Source of the DNA: Limosilactobacillus gorillae
Lineage (GTDB): Bacteria > Bacillota > Bacilli > Lactobacillales > Lactobacillaceae
Direction: 5' to 3'
NCBI RefSeq assembly: GCF_001293735.1
Contig: NZ_BCAH01000022.1
Location: 1 to 64,000 of the forward strand
DNA: 64,000 nucleotides
The notes under the pieces were generated by a model, which saw only the letters and a list, made by a program, of their open reading frames with translations, was not told the origin of the DNA and made no database searches. This document shows, one piece after another, positions 55,218 through 64,000 of this stretch (position 1 is its first letter; each line of letters opens with the position of its first letter). The translations under genes were made by a program, and so were the position numbers.

Positions 55218-56945
55218 TTATTCTGCACCCTGTTCTTGTTTCAAAAGGATTGCAATGTTCGTTGCCAACTCTTCCTTATGAACTTCCAGGGTTTCGCCAG
55301 TCTTGCGGATCTTAATTTCAACGATCCCTTCACCAGCCTTCTTCCCAACCGTCACCCGGATTGGGACTCCAATCAAGTCGGCGTCGGCAAATTTAACTCC
55401 GGCTCGCTCCTTACGATCATCCAAAAGGACTTCGTAACCGGCTTCTTCCAGGCTAGCCGTTAATTCTTCAGCCATCGCCATTTGGTCTTCCTTCTTCGCG
55501 TTAACTGGAATCACGTGAACGTCAAACGGTGCCACAGCTTGAGGCCAAACCAACCCATTTTCGTCTGCGTTTTGTTCCGAAATAGCTGAAAGGAGGCGGG
55601 AAACCCCAATCCCATATGATCCCATGATCATTGGTACTTCACGCCCATTTTGGTCTAGAACCGTGGCCCCTAAGACCTCAGAGTAGTGGGTTCCCAGCTT
55701 AAAGATGTGACCTATTTCGATCCCGTTAGTGAACTTGATTGGCAAACCGTCCGGCGCCGTTTCGCCCTCTTGGACCGTCCGGAAATCACCGAACTGGTCA
55801 ACCTTAAAGTCACGGTCAAAGTTGGCGTTAATGTAGTGGTAGCCATCGTCGTTTGCTCCCATGGCCATGTTAACCATCCCTTGCAGGTGTTGATCGGCTA
55901 GAACCATCACTTCTTCGCCAACCCCAACCGGTCCTAGTGAACCAGGGTGAGCATTAAGGTACTTTTCAGTATCTTCTTCGGTCGCCATCGTCAAGTCTTC
56001 ACACCCCAGGTATGAGGAGACCTTGGTTTCGTTGACCTCGTCGTTACCCCGCATTAGAACCATTACCGGCTTGATCTCTTCGCCCTCAAACTTAGCCAAG
56101 AAGAACATGCTCTTTAAGATTTGGGAAGCTTCCAGGCCTAAACTTTCGGCAGCTTCGTCAACCGTGTGGGCCCCCGGGGTAGCCATCTTGGTCAATTCAC
56201 CAGGTTCGCCAATTTGGTTAACCGGGGTAAACTTCGTGGTTGCCTTTTCGAGGTTAGCTGCGTAATCACCGTCCGTGTAGGCGATGATGTCCTCCCCAAT
56301 GGCGGCTGGTGCGGAGAATTCCTGGGAGTTCTTCCCCCCCATCGTCCCGGAGTCAGCTAAGATCACCTTGTAGTCTAAGCCGATCCGATCAAAGATGTTA
56401 CGATAGGCCTTGGCCTGCAGGTTATAAGCTTGGTCTAAGCCTGCTTGATCAGCGGAGAAGGAGTAACCATCCAGCATTTCAAATTCCTTCCCCCGCAGAA
56501 TTCCGTAACGTGGTCGATCTTCGTCACGGTACTTGTCTTGAAGCTGGTAAACCACCAACGGTAGCTTTTTGTAGGAGTGAACGCTGTCACGCAGGATGGA
56601 TGTGAAGGTTTCTTCGTGGGTCGGCCCCAAAATGAAGTCGCGTTCGCGCCGGTCCTTTAACTTAAAGAGGTTGTCCCCGTATGCTTCGTAACGCCCTGAT
56701 TCCCGCCACAGGTCGGCTGGTAAGAGGCCCGGCATCATCATTTCAACGGCCCCCGCCTTATCCATTTCCTCGCGGATAATCCGTTCAATCTTCTTAATCA
56801 CCCGGTACGCTAGCGGCAGGTAAGCCCAAACCCCAGCCGAGACTTGGTAAATGTAACCTGCCCGGACCATCATCTTGTGAGATAAGACTTCGGCATCAGC
56901 CGGGGCCTCCTTTTGGGTTGGGATTAGCATCCGTGACTGTTTCAT
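55218..56945 (-). CDS. proS: Prolyl-tRNA synthetase
   Basis: This enzyme charges tRNA-Pro with proline. The 575-aa length is that of the bacterial class II enzyme with an inserted editing domain. Motif 2/3 regions such as RYGILRGKEFEMLDGYSF and GSYGIGVSRLLSAISEQ are present, and the C-terminal anticodon-binding domain starts DVHVIPVNAKKEDQ. It follows rseP by 34 bases. Confidence 0.98.
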   Translation of the reverse strand: MKQSRMLIPTQKEAPADAEVLSHKMMVRAGYIYQVSAGVWAYLPLAYRVIKKIERIIREEMDKAGAVEMMMPGLLPADLWRESGRYEAYGDNLFKLKDRRERDFILGPTHEETFTSILRDSVHSYKKLPLVVYQLQDKYRDEDRPRYGILRGKEFEMLDGYSFSADQAGLDQAYNLQAKAYRNIFDRIGLDYKVILADSGTMGGKNSQEFSAPAAIGEDIIAYTDGDYAANLEKATTKFTPVNQIGEPGELTKMATPGAHTVDEAAESLGLEASQILKSMFFLAKFEGEEIKPVMVLMRGNDEVNETKVSSYLGCEDLTMATEEDTEKYLNAHPGSLGPVGVGEEVMVLADQHLQGMVNMAMGANDDGYHYINANFDRDFKVDQFGDFRTVQEGETAPDGLPIKFTNGIEIGHIFKLGTHYSEVLGATVLDQNGREVPMIMGSYGIGVSRLLSAISEQNADENGLVWPQAVAPFDVHVIPVNAKKEDQMAMAEELTASLEEAGYEVLLDDRKERAGVKFADADLIGVPIRVTVGKKAGEGIVEIKIRKTGETLEVHKEELATNIAILLKQEQGAE

Positions 56946-56979
56946 AAATTGATTTCTCCTTCTTCTTAATGAATTTTAT

Positions 56980-58251
56980 TTAATGAATGAAGTAGCGCTG
57001 AATATCGTTGTAGGTTACCAAGATCATCAGCACCATTAAAAGGGCGAATCCGGCCAGATTCAAGATCCCCTCCACCTTTTCGGGAATCGGCCGACGAATA
57101 ATCCCTTCAATAATATTTAAAAGCAACTTGCCCCCATCAAGGGCGGGAATCGGAATTAGGTTTACGATCCCCAAGTTGATAGAAAGCATTGCTAAAAAGC
57201 TTAAAACCCCGTTTAGTCCTAACGAGGTGGCCTGAGAAGTCCCGGCGTAAATCGCCACGGGGCCCCCAAGGTCGTTTAGGCTAAAGCCATGGGTTATCAT
57301 GTGGCCCAAGACGGCAAAAATTAGGGTTCCAGCCGTGACAAATTGGTGCCAACCATAAGTGATGCGGGAAGCCGGGTCAAACTTTTCCTGCTCCCGAACC
57401 CCAATCATTCCAACCGTCTGTCCCCCCTGCTTAGTAGCCTTAGGAGTTAGTTGTGTTTGGTGGGTCTTACCATCACGTTGGTAGGTGATGGTCACCTTCT
57501 TACCCGCCTTGGGGGAGATTGCCTGGGAAATATCGGTCCAGCTATTAATCTTAGTGGACCCAACCTTAGTGATCTTATCACCACTAACCAAGCCAGCCTT
57601 CGCTGCCACCGAGTCCCTGGTAACCCCACCTAAGGTGTTGGAATTGGTCGGGATCCCCGGCAGAGTGAACCCCAAGATGATAAAGACTACCAGCGATAAG
57701 ATAAAATTGTTTAACGGTCCGGCAACGTTGGTCATCATCCGGGCGGGAAGACTTGCTGACTGGAACTGAACGTCCTTTGGGGCGATGCGCACCTCCGTTC
57801 CGTCCCGTTCGATAATTGTGGCATCGTGGTCAACCTGATAGGTTTTGACGGTCTCCTCATCGTCATTTTCATAACCGGATATGGTTAGGGTATCTTCCAG
57901 GTCGCTATCAACGACCCGCAGCGGGATCCCCTCTAAGAGGGTCTCTTTTTCGCTAGCGTTAATCGTGACTACCTTGCCATTCACATCGGTCAGCAAGGTG
58001 ACGGGAGTCCCGGGACGTAATTCATCTTCATCTTCGTCAGCCCCAGCTAGGCGGACATATCCCCCGAGCGGCAGGATTCGGATGGTGTACGTTGTCCCAT
58101 TTGAACGCCGCCACCAAACCTTGGGGCCCATTCCGATCGAAAATTCACGCACCAAAATTCCCGCTCGCTTGGCGAAGTAGTAGTGCCCGTATTCGTGAAC
58201 CAGAACAAGGATTCCAAAGACGATGATAAAAGTGATGATGGTTATGATCAA
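56980..58251 (-). CDS. rseP: Intramembrane site-2 zinc metalloprotease RseP
   Basis: This membrane protease cleaves transmembrane segments (anti-sigma factors, signal peptides). The 423-aa protein has the zinc site HEYGH (about residues 19-23), a PDZ domain in the middle (GGVTRDSVAAKAGLVSGDKI), and the C-terminal NLIPIPALDGGK motif in a membrane segment. It has four membrane helices and follows cdsA by 22 bases. Confidence 0.96.
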   Translation of the reverse strand: MIITIITFIIVFGILVLVHEYGHYYFAKRAGILVREFSIGMGPKVWWRRSNGTTYTIRILPLGGYVRLAGADEDEDELRPGTPVTLLTDVNGKVVTINASEKETLLEGIPLRVVDSDLEDTLTISGYENDDEETVKTYQVDHDATIIERDGTEVRIAPKDVQFQSASLPARMMTNVAGPLNNFILSLVVFIILGFTLPGIPTNSNTLGGVTRDSVAAKAGLVSGDKITKVGSTKINSWTDISQAISPKAGKKVTITYQRDGKTHQTQLTPKATKQGGQTVGMIGVREQEKFDPASRITYGWHQFVTAGTLIFAVLGHMITHGFSLNDLGGPVAIYAGTSQATSLGLNGVLSFLAMLSINLGIVNLIPIPALDGGKLLLNIIEGIIRRPIPEKVEGILNLAGFALLMVLMILVTYNDIQRYFIH

Positions 58252-58273
58252 AGAATCACTCCCTTCTGCTCCG

Positions 58274-59062
58274 CTAGATAATCCCTAACAGGGCCATAGC
58301 TGGTAAGACAAGAAGCATGGAATCAAAACGGTCTAAGATTCCCCCGTGTCCTGGCAGGATTTTTCCGGAATCCTTAACGCCGTAGTAACGCTTCAGCGCC
58401 GATTCTACAAGATCGCCAAACTGACCCAAAATTGATAGCAAGAGGGTCAGGACAATCATCACTGCCAGGTTATTGTAGCCCACCGGCAAGAAGATCAGGT
58501 AGATCGTCAAAATCACCGTTGCCGCAATGGTCCCTAAAATAGAACCTTCCCAGGTCTTGTTAGGACTCACGTTTGGCGCTAACTTATGCTTGCCAAATTT
58601 ACGTCCAAATAGATAGGCCCCCGAGTCGGTCAACCACACAATCAGCATCCCGTATAAAAGGGTTTGAAGGTTAACCGCCCGAGCAACCGTCAGAGTATTG
58701 AAGCCCATTCCAATGTAAAGCATCCCCAGAGCTAAGACCCCGGCGTCGTCAAAGTTAAACCGCTGCTTTCGGATGACAGTGTGCAAAAGTAATAGAATCA
58801 CCATCATGTAAACTAGGGTTAAGCGCCCAATTTGGCCTGGTAAAAAGTCTAACCAGGTTTGGGGCACGATCATAGCCGCCACTCCCAGATAGGAAACAAT
58901 GGCCTCAAAGGAGATTAGGAACATCTTCTTCATCAAGAGCAACTCGCCCATTCCCACCATTCCAAGGACGATGGCTACTAGCATCAGCGGCCAGCTACCA
59001 ACAACAATTAGTGGGATAAAGACAATTAAGGCGATCACCGCCGTAATAATCCGTGTTTTCAA
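58274..59062 (-). CDS. cdsA: Phosphatidate cytidylyltransferase
   Basis: CdsA makes CDP-diacylglycerol from phosphatidate and CTP. The 262-aa protein has about seven helices, the segment NKTWEGSILGT and the C-terminal signature SALKRYYGVKDSGKILPGHG followed by GILDRFDS. It lies between uppS and rseP. Confidence 0.97.
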   Translation of the reverse strand: MKTRIITAVIALIVFIPLIVVGSWPLMLVAIVLGMVGMGELLLMKKMFLISFEAIVSYLGVAAMIVPQTWLDFLPGQIGRLTLVYMMVILLLLHTVIRKQRFNFDDAGVLALGMLYIGMGFNTLTVARAVNLQTLLYGMLIVWLTDSGAYLFGRKFGKHKLAPNVSPNKTWEGSILGTIAATVILTIYLIFLPVGYNNLAVMIVLTLLLSILGQFGDLVESALKRYYGVKDSGKILPGHGGILDRFDSMLLVLPAMALLGII

Positions 59063-59078
59063 GTAAGTTACCTCGTTT

Positions 59079-59846
59079 CTACTTATTCTTTAGGCCACCG
59101 AAGCGCCGGTGGCGTGATTGAAAGACTGCTAAGGCCTGCTTAAGCGACTCACCGTCAAAGTCCGGCCAATGTTCGTCAACGAAGACAAACTCGCTGTAAG
59201 CTGCCTGCCAAAGCATGAAGTTACTGAGTCGTTCCTCGCCACTGGTCCGGATGATCACTTCTGGATCTGCGAATTGACCAAGTGACGCCGTCATCATTTC
59301 CTGTGAAATGAACTCTTCGGTAATTGCTTCTGGTGCTAAGGCGCCGGCTGCTACCTGTTTGGCAATTTTTTGAGTTGCCCGGACGATCTCATCACGACTA
59401 CCGTAGTTTAAGGCGAAGTTTAAAATCATCCCCGTACAATTCTTAGTGGCATCTAAGGCCCCTTGGACCGCATTTTGCGTCCCGTCTGGGAGTTTGGCGG
59501 TGTCCCCCATCACCATGACCCGGACATTATGAGCCACAAGGTCCGGTACAAAGGTGTTGAAAAAGCGAATTGGAAGTTGCATTAAGAACTTAACTTCTGC
59601 GGTGGGACGCTTCCAGTTCTCCGTTGAAAAGGCGTACAGGGTCAATACCTTGATCCCCAGGTCGCTTGCGGCGATCGTTACCTTTTTAACCGTCTGCATC
59701 CCCTGCTGGTGTCCTGCAACCCGCGGGAGGTGCCGTGACTGGGCCCACCGCCCGTTACCATCCATAATAATGGCCACGTGGTGCGGAACTCGCTGCCGAT
59801 CCAAATGCGGTTGGCCAGCCAGCTCCACTTGTTTTTGTGAATCCAT
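59079..59846 (-). CDS. uppS: Undecaprenyl diphosphate synthase
   Basis: This enzyme makes the C55 lipid carrier for peptidoglycan and wall polymers by cis-prenyl transfer. The 255-aa protein has the catalytic Asp in VAIIMDGNGRWAQ and the C-terminal RTSGEERLSNFMLWQ and FVDEHWPDF segments. The ATG at 59846 has GGAGA at a suitable distance. The ATG two codons earlier is too close. Confidence 0.97.
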   Translation of the reverse strand: MDSQKQVELAGQPHLDRQRVPHHVAIIMDGNGRWAQSRHLPRVAGHQQGMQTVKKVTIAASDLGIKVLTLYAFSTENWKRPTAEVKFLMQLPIRFFNTFVPDLVAHNVRVMVMGDTAKLPDGTQNAVQGALDATKNCTGMILNFALNYGSRDEIVRATQKIAKQVAAGALAPEAITEEFISQEMMTASLGQFADPEVIIRTSGEERLSNFMLWQAAYSEFVFVDEHWPDFDGESLKQALAVFQSRHRRFGGLKNK

Positions 59847-59884
59847 CTTCATTCTCCATTTCAGAAAATTTTCGCATCATCAAC

Positions 59885-59893
59885 ATCTTACCA
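59885..59893 (-). promoter_or_regulatory. Extended -10 promoter of uppS-cdsA-rseP-proS
   Basis: The minus strand reads TGG-TAAGAT between the frr terminator and uppS. No clear -35. Confidence 0.5.
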
Positions 59894-59931
59894 GATATTC
59901 GAGCGTCCGACTACTAACCTTGCCCCGTTAA

Positions 59932-59973
59932 CAAAAAAAGCCCGCCGGCCAACCCCGTGGTTAGCTGGCGAGC
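59932..59973 (-). terminator. Terminator after frr
   Basis: GCTCGCC-AGCTAACC pairs with GGTTGGC-CGGCGGGC and is followed by seven Ts on the minus strand. Confidence 0.9.
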
Positions 59974-59982
59974 AAGAACTAG

Positions 59983-60542
59983 TTAACCTTCTAACAGTTC
60001 CTTTTCTTTGTCAGCAGCGATCTGTTCCAAATTCTTGATCCCAGCATCAGTTACATCTTGAACCTGCTTTTCAAGGTCGTGGAATTCATCATCATTGAAA
60101 TCGCCATTCTTATTCCCCTTCTTTAGGTCGTCCATCGCTTCCCGACGAACGTTACGAACGGCAACCTTGGCCTTCTCCATTTCAGCCTTCACGTCCTTAA
60201 CAAGTTCCTTACGGCGTTCCTCGGTCAGTTGTGGAACAATCAGCCGAATTGTTTCTCCGTCGTTTTGTGGCGTGAGGCCCAGGTTAGATTCATAAATGGC
60301 CCGTTCAATGTCCTTTAAGGTTGTCTTATCGTATGGCGATACCAGGAGTTGGCGTGCTTCCGGAATCGTGATCGAGGCCATTTGGTTGAGCGGCGTCGGG
60401 GCACCGTAGTATTCAACCATCACGGAGTTCAGCAGACTTGCGTTGGCCCGACCAGCCCGGATATCAGCCAGGGTGCGCTTTAGAGCATCCCCGGACTTGG
60501 CCATCTTATCCTTTGCTTCTGCCAGAATTTCTTTTCCAGTCA

Positions 60543-60543
<1 letters not shown>
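59983..60543 (-). CDS. frr: Ribosome recycling factor
   Basis: Frr splits post-termination ribosomes together with EF-G. The 186-aa protein has the L-shaped helical fold signature with [15 protein letters not shown] and [14 protein letters not shown]. Its start overlaps the pyrH stop by one base, giving translational coupling. Confidence 0.98.
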
Positions 60544-61346
<803 letters not shown>

Positions 61347-62225
61347 TTACTTATTCAGTTGTTCTTTGATTTCTTCAGCCAGGTTAGTTTGCTTCTTTTC
61401 AATTCCTTCCCCAACTTCGTAACGGATGAAGGACTTGAGCTTGCCATCCTTGGAAGCAACGTACTTTTCAACCGTCAGGTCTGGATCCTTAACAAAGTCT
61501 TGGTCTGCTAAGCAGATTTGAGAAAGGAACTTGTTTAAGCGACCTTCCACGATCTTATCAACGATGTTGGCTGGCTTGCCTTCGTTCAGGGTTTCTTCCT
61601 TGAAGATGGCCCGTTCGTGAGCAAGGCGTTCGTCAGAAACTTCGCTGCGGTCCAGGAATTCTGGGTTAACAGCAGCAACGTGCATTGCAACGTCCTTAGC
61701 AGTTACTTCATCAGCACCTTCAACAACCGTTAAGGCAGCGATCCGGCCACCTTGGTGCAGGTAAGCACCAAAGTTTTCATTATCGTTCTTTTCAACGATT
61801 GTGAAGCGACGAAGGCTAACCTTTTCACCGGTCTTTTGGGTGGTTGCGATCAGGTCGTCGTTTAACGTTCCGTTAGCCGTCTTTAATTCAAGGGCGGCTT
61901 CAACGTCAGCCGGCTTGTTATCAACGATCAGGTTAGCAACATCCTTCAAAACAGCCTTGAACGGGTCAGAAGCAGCCACAAAGTCAGTTTCGGAGTTTAA
62001 TTCAACAATCGCAGCGGTGTTACCCTTAACCACGATGTCTGTTAAACCTTCCGCCGCAATCCGGTCACTCTTCTTAGCAGCCTTGGCAATCCCCTTTTCA
62101 CGGAGGTAGTCCATCGCCTTATCCATGTCACCTTCGCTAGCAACTAAGGCTTTCTTGGCGTCCATAATCCCGGCACCAGACTTCTTGCGCAGTTCCATAA
62201 CTTGCTTTGCACTAATTTCAGCCAT
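61347..62225 (-). CDS. tsf: Elongation factor Ts
   Basis: EF-Ts recharges EF-Tu with GTP. The 292-aa protein starts [20 protein letters not shown] and has the [10 protein letters not shown] exchange motif and C-terminal dimerisation region. Biased codons indicate high expression. It is separated from rpsB by a terminator-like hairpin. Confidence 0.98.
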   Translation of the reverse strand: MAEISAKQVMELRKKSGAGIMDAKKALVASEGDMDKAMDYLREKGIAKAAKKSDRIAAEGLTDIVVKGNTAAIVELNSETDFVAASDPFKAVLKDVANLIVDNKPADVEAALELKTANGTLNDDLIATTQKTGEKVSLRRFTIVEKNDNENFGAYLHQGGRIAALTVVEGADEVTAKDVAMHVAAVNPEFLDRSEVSDERLAHERAIFKEETLNEGKPANIVDKIVEGRLNKFLSQICLADQDFVKDPDLTVEKYVASKDGKLKSFIRYEVGEGIEKKQTNLAEEIKEQLNK

Positions 62226-62244
62226 CAGTATCTCTCCTTAATTT

Positions 62245-62297
62245 TCAAAAAAGGCTGCTTTGCACTCAGGCCAGATAGGTCCTTTTGCAAAACAGCC
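62245..62297 (-). terminator. Terminator/attenuator between rpsB and tsf
   Basis: GGCTGTTTTGCA pairs with TGCAAAGCAGCC (one mismatch) across a 21-base loop and is followed by TTTTTTG on the minus strand. It can lower tsf expression relative to rpsB. Confidence 0.75.
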
Positions 62298-62315
62298 CAA
62301 GTATTAGCTAATTTG

Positions 62316-63095
62316 TTAGTCGTTACCTTCGACGCTGTTCTTCAAGTCCTTTAAGGATTCTGCAGAAACTTCTTCTTGAACGTCTTCAGTAGGTGCTACT
62401 TGTTGGTCGTCTTCACCCTGCTTACCTTCGATAACGGCATCAGCCATCTTAGCAGTGATCAAACGAACGGCACGAATAGCGTCATCGTTAGACGGAATAA
62501 TTACGTCGATGTCGTCTGGGTCGGTGTTCGTGTCGACCATGGCAACGATCGGGATGTGGAGCTTTTGAGCTTCCTTAACCGCAATTTGTTCTTTGTGCGG
62601 GTCCACAATGTACAATACATCCGGAATCCGTGGCATATCTTCAATCCCGCCCAAGAAGCGTTCGAGCTTTTCGCGTTGCTTAGTTAAAACAGCAACTTCC
62701 TTCTTCGGCAGACGGTCAAAGGTGCCATCTTCAGACATCTTCTTAAGTTCCTTAAGACGGTTAATCCGGGATTGAATCGTCTTCCAGTTGGTTAAGGTAC
62801 CACCTAACCAACGGTGGTTAACGTAGTATTGACCGGCACGCGTAGCTTCTTCTTCGATAGAATCTTGCGCTTGCTTCTTCGTACCAACAAAGAGAACCAC
62901 ACCACCGTCAGCAGCTACGTCCTTGACGTAGTTGTAAGCGGAATCGATCATCTTAACGGTCTTTTGAAGATCGATAATGTAAATTCCGTTCCGTTCAGTG
63001 AAGATGAATGGCTTCATCTTCGGGTTCCAACGACGAGTTTGGTGACCGAAGTGGACACCGGCTTCAAGCAATTGCTTCATGCTAACAACAGGCAT
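62316..63095 (-). CDS. rpsB: 30S ribosomal protein S2
   Basis: S2 is a structural protein of the small subunit. The start [20 protein letters not shown] at 63095 follows GGAGGG, giving 259 aa. The 36 extra residues in the longer frame come from the leader RNA. The C-terminus is acidic. Confidence 0.98.
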   Translation of the reverse strand: MPVVSMKQLLEAGVHFGHQTRRWNPKMKPFIFTERNGIYIIDLQKTVKMIDSAYNYVKDVAADGGVVLFVGTKKQAQDSIEEEATRAGQYYVNHRWLGGTLTNWKTIQSRINRLKELKKMSEDGTFDRLPKKEVAVLTKQREKLERFLGGIEDMPRIPDVLYIVDPHKEQIAVKEAQKLHIPIVAMVDTNTDPDDIDVIIPSNDDAIRAVRLITAKMADAVIEGKQGEDDQQVAPTEDVQEEVSAESLKDLKNSVEGND

Positions 63096-63123
63096 AAATA
63101 ATCCCTCCAAATAGTTTTTTCCT

Positions 63124-63183
63124 CCCCATTCACTCACACGGCTTAGGCACCAATTGGCACTTCCCAAACCATCATGAATGGGT
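63124..63183 (-). promoter_or_regulatory. Structured leader of rpsB, possible S2 autoregulatory site
   Basis: In the minus-strand RNA, CCCATTCA pairs with TGAATGGG at the base. Inside, GGTTTGGG pairs with CCTAAGCC (two G-U), capped by an apex containing CCAATTGG. It lies between promoter and start codon. A role in repression by S2 is inferred from similar leaders of other ribosomal-protein genes. Confidence 0.55.
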
Positions 63184-63211
63184 GTGAATTGTGAATTTAA
63201 CACCGAAAGAT

Positions 63212-63240
63212 ATTATACCGAATTAAAGCCATTTGAGCAA
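63212..63240 (-). promoter_or_regulatory. rpsB promoter
   Basis: The minus strand has TTGCTC, 17 bases, consensus TATAAT. Confidence 0.85.
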
Positions 63241-63248
63241 GGGTTAAA

Positions 63249-63539
63249 TTAGCAACGCCCCGCAAGTTTAATTGGGCTGACGCCGTGGGCAATTAGGTAT
63301 GCTTCCTTTTGCTGACGCGACAGGTGTTTAAAGGCATACTCAGCCTTAAGGGCGCTCCTCTTATCATCGAAACATTCTTGGTATAAAAGGGTCAGGGGAT
63401 GCCGTTTTTTCACCCGGGTGTACTTAGCGCCCTTCCCCGCTTGGTGGGTGGCTAGGCGTTTCTTTACATCGTTAGTAAAACCACAGTACAGGGTTTGGTC
63501 AGCGCACAAGAGGACGTACAGGTAATAGTTCTTACTCAT
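63249..63539 (-). CDS. GIY-YIG domain protein (UPF0213)
   Basis: This is a 96-aa single-domain GIY-YIG nuclease-like protein. [20 protein letters not shown] holds the two-part motif in the form YVL...YCGFT, followed by the basic [15 protein letters not shown]. The function of stand-alone members is unknown. The start overlaps the end of the methyltransferase gene by 8 bases, a pairing common in Firmicutes. Confidence 0.9.
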   Translation of the reverse strand: MSKNYYLYVLLCADQTLYCGFTNDVKKRLATHQAGKGAKYTRVKKRHPLTLLYQECFDDKRSALKAEYAFKHLSRQQKEAYLIAHGVSPIKLAGRC

Positions 63540-64000
63540 AGAGGGCCTTCTTCATCGCCGGCGTGTAAGTACCATCTTGGTTGGCCACCAAAAAGCCTGG
63601 TAATACCTTGGTTCCTCCCGGTTTACCATCCTTAATTACTTCAATTAAGACCATGTTGGCCTCCGAACCCGGTTTAGGGTAAACAAACTGAATCCGTTTT
63701 GGCTCGAGTCGGTGGCTGGCCAGGGTGGCTAAAATTTCCGTTAGCCGGACGGGACGGTGAACCAAGTAGCCGTGACCGTTCATCTTCAAGAGGCCACTCA
63801 TCCGATCACACACCGTCTCTAGATCAATGGTCAATTCGTGCCTAGCAGTGGCCAAGTACTGGTTAGGATTCTTTTGACTAGTCGGCTCATCCTTAAAGTA
63901 CGGCGGGTTACAGACCACCACGTCGGCTCGATCCTTTTCAATAAACTGGTAGACGTTTTTAACGTCGCCATTGACCACCTGATAGCGCTCGTCCAGTCCG
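63532..64000 (-). CDS. TrmN6-like tRNA/rRNA adenine methyltransferase, cut by the window edge
   Basis: This is the C-terminal part of a SAM-dependent N6-adenine methyltransferase. The catalytic motif NPPYF is near the start of the visible part, as in tRNA1(Val) m6A37 methyltransferases. The frame is open to the window edge ([14 protein letters not shown]...), so the SAM-binding domain start is outside. It is coupled to the GIY-YIG gene. Confidence 0.88.
   Translation of the reverse strand, partial: GLDERYQVVNGDVKNVYQFIEKDRADVVVCNPPYFKDEPTSQKNPNQYLATARHELTIDLETVCDRMSGLLKMNGHGYLVHRPVRLTEILATLASHRLEPKRIQFVYPKPGSEANMVLIEVIKDGKPGGTKVLPGFLVANQDGTYTPAMKKALYE

Overview
The window looks like chromosomal DNA from a heterofermentative lactobacillus, most likely Limosilactobacillus fermentum or a close relative. 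The species call is inferred from mid-range GC, low-GC Firmicute promoters and ribosome binding sites, and lactobacillus gene order and protein sequences. It was not tested by a search.

Layout. (1) 1-8.3 kb: a frameshifted amino-acid permease, then a leftward block prmA-rsmE-small membrane protein-rel-dtd (ribosome modification, stringent response, tRNA proofreading), then a 59-aa membrane peptide and L-lactate dehydrogenase reading right. (2) 8.4-21.1 kb: three polytopic membrane glycosyltransferase-like genes flank a complete type II-A CRISPR-Cas locus on the minus strand, cas9-cas1-cas2-csn2-array. The array has 19 repeats and 18 spacers. A tracrRNA is encoded on the opposite strand between cas9 and cas1. 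(3) 21.3-26 kb: a leftward group under a T-box leader (methionine-binding protein, msrA, psiE-like, vitamin-kinase-like), then DUF554 and CadD-like membrane proteins. (4) 26-33 kb: cysteine desulfurase, an IS200/IS605-type element (tnpA plus a tnpB broken by an amber codon), and a four-gene riboflavin operon behind an FMN riboswitch. (5) 33-64 kb: a leftward housekeeping run: serA-like, lepA, a Na+/H+ antiporter, hrcA-grpE-dnaK-dnaJ with CIRCE, ribF, truB, rbfA, infB, ylxQ, ylxR, nusA, rimP, polC, proS, rseP, cdsA, uppS, frr, pyrH, tsf, rpsB, a GIY-YIG protein and a methyltransferase cut by the window edge.

How it works together. The CRISPR locus can be read nearly completely from sequence. 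The crRNA promoter lies inside the 3' end of csn2. The tracrRNA has a TTGCCA-17-TATAAT promoter, an anti-repeat with the expected bulged duplex, further hairpins and an intrinsic terminator shared with cas9. Two features stand out. The tracrRNA is fully antisense to the leader of the cas1-cas2-csn2 message. The last third of cas9 (the PAM-interacting end) is far more AT-rich than the rest, which suggests exchange of that domain.

Other regulatory RNA includes a T-box, an FMN riboswitch followed by two hairpins, a hairpin terminator inside the rimP-nusA leader, a structured rpsB leader, and a terminator directly before prmA. Many start codons are set here by the ribosome binding site and differ from the longest open frame.

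No rRNA, tRNA or prophage was seen. Coordinates of short regulatory sites are by eye.
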